From Tausonia pullulans (lineage: Eukaryota > Basidiomycota > Tremellomycetes > Cystofilobasidiales > Mrakiaceae), in the NCBI GenBank assembly GCA_951802195.1, contig OX637634.1, positions 744,001 to 808,000 on the forward strand: a stretch of 64,000 nt of DNA, given 5' to 3'. This document shows, piece after piece, positions 58,122-64,000 of this stretch (its first letter is position 1; each line of letters opens with the position of its first letter). A model generated the notes under the pieces. The model was not told where the DNA came from. It worked only from the letters and a program-made list of their open reading frames with translations, and searched no databases. Position numbers and translations under genes: made by a program.

Positions 58122-58526
58122 GCGCGCGCGCGCCACAACGTGCGTTTCATCGGATTCTCTGTCTGCCTTTCTTCTCGTCATGTCCTTAGTCTGATGGCTT
58201 CTTTCTGATCCGTTGCTCTTAAGCCTGGCGGCCGCTATTTTGCGAGCCACATCTTGTTTCCCTCCCAGTCTGCTTCGTCTCTTCCTCCCCTATCCTTGCC
58301 CCCCCCCCCCCTTGCATTTGTTCTCGTTCACCTCTTCCCGCCTCTATCACGCATCGCACGCCCTGTATTCGCATGTCTTAACTTTTTCCGTGATGCAAAG
58401 TCTACTGAGTCAAGAGAAGAAGGTCCGGGCTCGGCGCGACCGGGGAAGAGCGAGAATGTCGCGTCGTCGTCTACCCCCTTAACCCACGACCGTTTAGTCT
58501 CGCTCCTTCCCTCTCCCGACCATCCA
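58122..58526. other. Intergenic with poly-C tract
   Basis: 405 bp between TOA2 and the RPA-interacting protein gene. Includes 13 consecutive C at 58299-58311 in a CT-rich stretch, probably leader or a 5' UTR intron of the downstream gene. Confidence 0.5.
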
Positions 58527-59644
58527 ATGCCTTTATCGTCGCCTCTGAACCCCAAATCGCATCAGCCCTTCCTCGGATCCTCTCCACCGGCATTCAACCT
58601 TCACCATGCTCGGACACCCAGCCGACGGGCCACGGGCCCACCGAAACGCTCGTCTCCCTTCGGCGGCGGCGGTGATCACCTCTCACCGACATTGCGACTC
58701 ACACGTCCAAGCGCAAGAGGATCGAGCGGGTCCAACGCTGAGGGAGGAGGTAGCTGTGGAATGGGAGGTGGAGGTGGAGGCGGTCCCCCGTCGAGCCCGA
58801 CCGTGAGCGACGCGCTCTGGCGGGAGAAGTTCAAGAAGCGGTGCATCGAGCGAGCACGCAAGGACCGCGAGAAGGAGGCTTCGCGGCGGAGAGGGGGGGC
58901 AGGGGCAGATGGAATGGACCTCGATGCGGAGGAGGATGGCCGAGACGACGACGACGACGACGGAGACGAGCTCGAGGTGAGAGTACTCGTGTCTCCTCCT
59001 TTCCAGCGCATGCTCACGAACACACTTTTGACCCTCTTCTCTTCCAGATCTTCCGGCGCATTGTCCAGAGCCAGGCGCAAAAGGAGCTTAATCGAAGCCT
59101 CCGGACGAGTTCTAACATGGAGAGCTTGCTCGAGGAGGCCGAGGGCCAGGGGGATGACCCCGACGCTGGTGCCTACGCGGACCAGGCTTACCAGGAATAC
59201 CTCGAGAGCCTTGACACAAGCGAGGGTGAGTGTTGTGGTCGGTCAATGTCCTGCTGAAATGCTTATTCTCTCCCCTGGCCAGTCGACGTGTCTCGTCCAG
59301 CTGTTCTCTCCCCGCCGCTGAGCGCGCCCCCATGTCCATCCTGTCTGTCCCAACCGGCCCTCGCTGTCCAGGCCGATGGGTCACTCGTCTGCGACCTCTG
59401 CGGCTCGGCCTTGTCCTCGAAGACGGCACGGCAGATAAGCCTTGCGTGGCAGCAGGTTGACGCGCACGAGGATAGGTTGGCGTTTTCCCTTGTTCATTGC
59501 TCAATGAATTACCAGGCTGACCAATCCTCCCTTTGCAGCGGGAGGCCCCACTTTCTCCTCCTCTCGCTTCCTGTGCCTGAAGCTGGGCTGGGCCTTCTCG
59601 CGCTCTGCATGGGCTGTGATTGGGACTGCGCGTTGGATGTCTGA
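58527..59644 (+). CDS. RPA-interacting protein (RPAIN/RIP family)
   Basis: Start MPLSSPLNPKSHQPFLGSSP. A disordered Ser/Gly-rich leader comes first, then the N-terminal family motif WREKFKKRCIERARKDREKE (basic helix), an acidic Asp stretch, the central block EIFRRIVQSQAQKELNRSLR and MESLLEEAEG...QEYLESL, and a C-terminal zinc-binding region: PPCPSCLSQPALAVQADGSL, VCDLCGSAL, and CMGCDWDCALDV. The order matches RIP proteins, which escort replication protein A into the nucleus in animals. Three introns, all verified by frame (for example ELE|IFRRIV; DTSE|VDVSRP). The C-terminal Cys set is complete enough to bind one zinc. In-frame sequence continues upstream of the chosen ATG without another Met until 58254. 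Confidence 0.87.
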
Positions 59645-59845
59645 GCTCTCCCGCCCCTTGATTTCCCCACTGTATCCTTGCCATCTTACTGTAGCCTAAA
59701 TCTCGCTCTTTCATCTTTGTGGGTCATGTCGTAGTGTGCATTCTCTTTCGACGCCATCACGTTGGGAAAGGGCAGGCGCGTTAGCGTCGATGCACCGGAC
59801 GTCAGGAGTCTTGCGTCCTTTCCCCTCCAACGGCCACCTCGCATT

Positions 59846-61271
59846 ATGGCATCTCCCTCTCCCGCCCTGCTCTCGCCCCCGCGGCACTCGACCTCGCTCG
59901 CCAATATCTTTGACTCGCCCTCGCCCGCCAAACCCACTCATCGGAGCGTGAACCCGCTCTTCTTCAACGATGTCTCGCCCTCAGTCTCGCCCTCACTTTC
60001 GACCGCGTCCCACCAGTCCCGATTCATCCTGCGCCAGGGCGCACTCGCTACCCGCGATGAAAGTGCGAGGAATCTTGCCAGCACGTTCAGCCTCTTTGAC
60101 GACCTCGACGACGATGACGATGCTGGTCGAGGTGCAGGAGTTGGAGCGGCGGCGGGCGGAGGCGACGACGCTGGTGACGCCCTCGCTCGAGGTCAGAGCG
60201 AGGACAATGCGGGCGATGGGGCAGGGGGTGTTTGGAACAATACCACGAAGCGCATTATTCCCAAGCTGGATGCCCAGAGGCGCGTGTACAAGAGAAGAGT
60301 AGAAGAGTGGGGCAGCTATTGGGTGTTCACTGACCGTCGATGCGCCTCTTTCCCACACTGCCTGCCCCTCCTACAGGCTTCTCGCGCATAACGGTCTTCC
60401 CAAACTTATTAAGGAATCTAAGGAGATCAAATTCAAGGGAAAGGGACACGAGGTGCGTACCTAGCTGACCGACCGACCCAGTCGCGAGGACGCGACGCGC
60501 CTTTGACGCGTGTCTCTTCGAACTCCACCCCCCCCCCCCCCCCCCTCAGGTAGCGGACCTTGCGTGTCTGCTTGGCTACTACCAGCTCTGGACCCACCAA
60601 CTCTTCCCCAAGACACGCTTCAAGGACACGGTCGCCCAGGTCGAGAAGGTCTGCCGATCACGGCGAATGCTCGTGAGTCGACGGACGAGTCTGCACCTGG
60701 CTGGTCACTGAGCTCATATCCTTCCCAGAGCGCGCTCAGCGAGTTCCGGGCCAAGGAGATGGCGCCGCCCTTGCCCCCTCCCAGCCCACCACGCTCTCTC
60801 GTCGGATCGCCTATCCATCGGTCATCAAGATCGCGCTCCCCCCCCGGCTCGCCTTCCTCAACGCGTCGTCCTGCTCAGCGCCGACGCCTCCTCCCTGGCG
60901 ACGAGGAGACCGGCGATGTGCCAAGAGCAGCGGCAATTCCGGCATCGTCACATGACCTTTCTGAACCAGACTTTGACATGGACGAGCTCATCGCTCAGGC
61001 CGAGATAGAAGCTCAGACGGAGGCAGCAAGACGGGCAACAACGGAAACGTCGACAGCTTGGTCTTCTGCTGCTGCTTCAGCAAGAGGGAAGGACAACGAT
61101 ATGTTTGGGGACGACGAGGACTGGTCCATCCTCGACGGGCTTGATGGTGGAGCCACAGCCTCCAAGCCTCCACCACCACCACCACCACCGCCTGCTCCCG
61201 CCGCCCTAGCGCCGTCCCACCCTGTCGACGACGATGATGAGGATGACTGGGCCGCGATGGACGGGATGTGA
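59846..61271 (+). CDS. SWI3: Replication fork protection factor Swi3/Csm3 (Tipin)
   Basis: Start MASPSPALLSPPRHSTSLAN. The Swi3 domain is spread over three exons: KRIIPKLDAQR, LLAHNGLPKLIKESKEIKFK, GKGHEVADLACLLGYYQLWT, HQLFPKTRFKDTVAQVEKVC. It is flanked by an acidic N-terminal region (LFDDLDDDDDAG) and a long disordered C-terminus with RRRLLPGDEE, acidic patches and a poly-Pro run, ending DDDDEDDWAAMDGM. Swi3/Tipin binds Swi1/Timeless to stabilise paused forks and promote checkpoint signalling. The intron before GKGHEVADL|ACLL... has 18 C directly followed by TCAG (60528-60549). Here Swi3 means the fission-yeast fork factor, not the SWI/SNF subunit. Same strand as and about 200 bp from the RPA-interacting protein. 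Confidence 0.92.
60528..60545 (+). repeat. Poly-C (18 nt) abutting a 3' splice site
   Basis: Eighteen C, then TCAG and the exon (GTAGCGGAC). The homopolymer forms the whole polypyrimidine tract of this intron of the Swi3 gene. Confidence 0.95.
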
Positions 61272-61305
61272 TGCTGCTTTCTCTCGGTTTCGTCGCAAAT
61301 CATGA

Positions 61306-62133
61306 TCAGGTATAAGCAGCAGGGGAAGGGAGCATAAGGGGGCCTTCAACCTCGGCGGCTTTTTGCGGGCCGGCGAGCTCTCTGATAAGTGCGAGTGCCT
61401 ACAGGCGAGGACAGGGGCGTAAATGCGGGCTCAGGGAAACGAGACGAGCAATAACGCACAAAGGGAATGGCAGTCCCCGGGCCGCGACTGGAAAGATAGA
61501 TGTCAGGACTGAGGTTAACAGCAGCAATTGAAGCCGCACCTCGTGATGACTTTGCCGTGCTTAACGATGGACTCCTCGACGTACGTGAACTCTGCCAGTG
61601 AATGTCAGCGCCCAGTCGCGTCGCGTCCCGCCCTTAACTCACTCTCCTGCAGCTGCGCTCGGACGCTCGGGTGGCTCGTCACCCGCATCTTGCCCATCAC
61701 CCAGCTCTGGGTATCTTTCCAGAGGCCCGCCTCTAGCGCGACGAGTGGACCTGCGCAGATCATGCCGAGCGAGCGGGTCGTGTAGAAGGAAACGAGTGAT
61801 TGGACCACGGGCGAGGCCGCAAGCGTCTTTGCGCCGGGCATACCGCCAGGGATGACGAGCGTGGAGAAGTGACGGGCAGCCTGGGAAGGGGGCAGCTCAG
61901 ACAAGGCAGTGGAAGGAAGCTGTCGGCTTGCTCACGTCGTCATCGAGGTCGGCGAGCTTGACGTCAGGGAGGATGCGGACGCCTCGCGAGCATTTGGCTA
62001 ACCCGCCCTCGCCCTCGACGTCGACTGAGGCGGAAGTGCAGGCGATGCCGGCACGTGTGAGAAGGTCGTAGACGGTGACGAACTCGATCTCCTCGGTGCC
62101 ATCTGCGATGAGGATCAGGGCGGAGAGGGGCAT
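61306..62133 (-). CDS. DJ-1/PARK7-type protein
   Basis: Reverse-strand exons: MPLSALILIADGTEEIEFVT (with the conserved Glu of GTEE), VYDLLTRAGIACTSASVDVE, ILPDVKLADLDDD, LVIPGGMPGAKTLAASPVVQ, LGMICAGPLVALEAGLWKD (nucleophilic Cys in ICAGP), EFTYVEESIVKHGKVITS, RGPGTAIPF and ALALIRELAGPQKAAEVEGP. This is the eukaryotic DJ-1 order, including the RGPGTA signature, rather than the Hsp31 branch. Such proteins act on methylglyoxal adducts or as oxidative-stress sensors; the precise activity is debated. Four or five introns. Its stop is 35 bp from the Swi3 stop (tail to tail) and its start 103 bp from the acidic-protein start. Confidence 0.92.
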
Positions 62134-62236
62134 GATGTTGGTGGTTGAAGGTAAATGGGTGGAGACCCTTGAGAAACCGAGACGTCATCGTCGCCATCAG
62201 TCCCTATCTCCCTCGACCACCATCATCTTTCCCCCT

Positions 62237-62721
62237 ATGTCCACCGCCAACGCACCCATCCCAGGTCCATCTGAGTTACCAACTGTCCGATCCACGGATG
62301 CGAACACGATCCAGCCCGATCCCACAGGTGAGTCTCCGTCGTCATCACAGCGCTCATGCCGGTGCTTAGTCCGCCCGGTCTCGCAGACCTCACTCAGAAG
62401 GCGCCCGCCAACGAGCGGTACGACCTCGATTGGATCAACGCCGACGTCCAGGAGCTCGACCCAGGAGATTCGTTCGTCGAAGAGGCCTACGCCGAGCATC
62501 GCGATGCAAAGCCAAGCGCGCTCGAGGACGAATTTGGCGCCGAGTCGGAGCGGCCGGCGTACGACTCCAATGTTGCCGAAGAGCTTGGTGGAGACTACGA
62601 CTTTGCGGAGGATGACGACGACGATCTTGACGAGAAGCCAGACGAGCTAGAGGTGGACGAGCCAGAGCTGGACCTCGGAGGAGATGACGATGAGCAGGGA
62701 GACTTGGACGATGAGGCGTGA
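62237..62721 (+). CDS. Small acidic disordered protein, unknown
   Basis: Two exons: MSTANAPIPGPSELPTVRST to DPT, then DLTQKAPANERYDLDWINAD and onward (join at about 62329/62389). After a short segment that may fold (YDLDWINADVQELDPGDSFV) the protein is Asp/Glu-rich, with DEFGAESERPAYDSN, DFAEDDDDDLDEKPDELEVD and DLGGDDDEQGDLDDEA to the stop. About 140 residues. Such tails are found in histone- or ribosome-binding chaperones, but no family is recognised. It shares a 103 bp promoter with DJ-1. Confidence 0.65.
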
Positions 62722-63428
62722 CGAGTTGAGGGTCCCGCTCCTTCGCTCTCTCCCTCAACCTGAACTTTGCCTGCTGGATCGCTTCGTCCTCGTCCCCATA
62801 TGATCCCCGACTCCCAACACCACCCCCGCCCCTCCTTATCTGACTGCTCGCCACGAATGTCGAGAAGAGACCGCGGCAGCAGTCTAGGAGCCGCTCCTCA
62901 ATAGGGAGACCGGAGTTCATGCTTTAACCATGCGACATGTGGCCCGATAGAAATTATGCTTAAGATTCAGTTGACTTGACAATGGTGAAACAGAAGCGTG
63001 ATTCTGAGAGGATAGTACATCCATATTTGTGCCGATTGTGGACACAGATTAGGAAGGGGGGACGGAGGGGCGCATTGCAAATCCTCTTCGCAAACGATCC
63101 GCTGAATAAGACATCTCGATTTCTGTCTAAATCCGAAACCATGGTGAAGACGGTCAACCGACCTGCGCGACCCTTCCTCTCTGGTCGGCATCAGTGTTTT
63201 CGGCGACCTCGTCCGTCGAATCAAGTCACCAATGAAATTGTTCCGCCTCCTTAGGTCAATCTGGTTACTACCCTCTTGACGGCCTGTTATCCCCGCGCCA
63301 GGCCGCCTTCTCCTCATCTTGCCGCTGCTGACAGGTTGTAACCACTAACTAAGCCCGTTCCTTGGCCCGCAATTCAGTAATCCATCCCTCTCCTGGGTGC
63401 TCTTTACCTATTAACCACCATCTCCGCC
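62722..63428. other. Intergenic, AT-richer
   Basis: 707 bp between co-directional genes; 62930-63130 is clearly AT-richer than the rest of the window. No tRNA, repeat or coding signal recognised. Confidence 0.5.
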
Positions 63429-64000
63429 ATGTACACTGGCCATTTCGCCATCTCTCTCGTTCTTTGCGCTCTATATCCATCCGTCTCGCCCTACGCGCTT
63501 CTCCTCGGCGCAGGCTGGCTTGATGTCCTCGACGGCATCTTTGTCGTTCGTCCTTTTCACTTGGGCTCCTCTCCATTCTCTGCCATTTATTCCAGGTTGA
63601 AACACATAGTGCTCCGTCCAGGACCATGCAGGGACAAGCTCCCGGCCATGACCTGGTCTTCACTCACTCGCTTGCAAAGTTTGCTGTGACGGCTCGGCCT
63701 CGTGTTCATCCTAGCTTGCTTCATTCTTCCAGATTCTATCCTTCAATCGTGTGACGGCCAACGTCGACAGCCTGCCGTATCTCTACTTTGATTTGACCTT
63801 TATCGACTGGGATCACTCTCTCGTCGCCGCCTTTTTCTGGTCCGCTGTCTGGGCTGCTCTCTGGGCGTGGAAAAGCGGAGGTCGCCAAGAACGCAAACAA
63901 GCTGGACAGGTGGACGCGACTACCACAGCAATGCTCGCCTTCGTCTCATCCTTCGCCCATTGGCTCGCCGACTGGCCAATGCATAACGCCGATCTCGCGC
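63429..64000 (+). CDS. YdjM-like membrane protein of bacterial type, 5' part
   Basis: Start MYTGHFAISLVLCALYPSVS; exon 1 is 63429-63545 and exon 2 begins at 63733 (ILSFNRVTANVDSLPYLYFD). The gene runs off the right edge. The protein has several membrane helices and conserved polar motifs: GHFAISL, TFIDWDHSLVAAFFWSAVWA and SFAHWLADWPMHNADL. This His/Asp pattern matches a family of bacterial inner-membrane proteins annotated as membrane-bound metal-dependent hydrolases (YdjM-type). Substrate and role are unknown. The intron and local codon use look native, so any transfer from bacteria would be old. Confidence 0.72.

Noticed and set aside
62960-63317. Minus-strand frames in the AT-richer spacer
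   Set aside because: Short, overlapping on both strands, no splice or family support.

Overview
The window looks like nuclear DNA of a GC-rich, intron-dense basidiomycete yeast. Genes carry many short introns (roughly 50-100 bp) with GTGAGT, GTGCGT and GTCAGT donors, 5' leaders are CT-rich, and the gene set is ordinary fungal housekeeping. A red-yeast relative (Pucciniomycotina, Rhodotorula/Sporobolomyces-like) is my best guess; a GC-rich tremellomycete such as a Trichosporon relative cannot be excluded. I saw no rRNA or tRNA gene, no CRISPR array and no convincing transposon.

Layout, left to right: MSH2 3' part (+), TRM4/NCL1-type tRNA m5C methyltransferase (+), ribokinase (+), SNX3/Grd19 sorting nexin (-), Derlin (+), Mep2-type ammonium transporter (-), a six-repeat DUF3602 protein (+), an unresolved 2.5 kb stretch, glycogen synthase (-), an unknown Ser/Asp-rich protein (+), fimbrin (+), a peroxisomal (PTS1) alpha/beta hydrolase (-) paired head to head with an FAD-dependent oxidoreductase (+), a large disordered KEN-box protein (-), a small GPI-anchored Kre9/Knh1-like wall protein (+), an IKS1-type kinase (-), a KHDC4-like KH protein (+), cytochrome c oxidase subunit 6a (-), a four-helix membrane protein (+), a PC-esterase/TBL-like Golgi protein (+), TPT1 (-), an RNase H plus RRM fusion protein (-), TFIIA gamma TOA2 (+), an RPA-interacting protein (+), the fork-protection factor Swi3/Tipin (+), a DJ-1 protein (-), an acidic protein (+), and the 5' part of a bacterial-type YdjM-like membrane protein (+).

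Several genes form head-to-head pairs with short shared promoters (SNX3/Derlin 164 bp, hydrolase/oxidoreductase 254 bp, IKS1/KHDC4 187 bp, DJ-1/acidic protein 103 bp), and others are tail to tail, down to 35 bp for Swi3/DJ-1. There is no operon-like pathway cluster. Functional neighbours of note are the replication pair (RPA-interacting protein and Swi3, same strand, about 200 bp apart) and the peroxisomal hydrolase/oxidase pair.

The most unusual things are a host gene fusing an RNase H domain to an RNA-binding motif, five microexons of 15-21 nt in three genes, repeat-associated phase-1 introns in the DUF3602 gene, long poly-C tracts at the 3' ends of introns on the sense strand, and a G-quadruplex-type minisatellite inside a ribokinase intron. 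Gene limits given are start codon to stop codon on the genome, introns included; exon joins were made by eye and some are uncertain, as noted.
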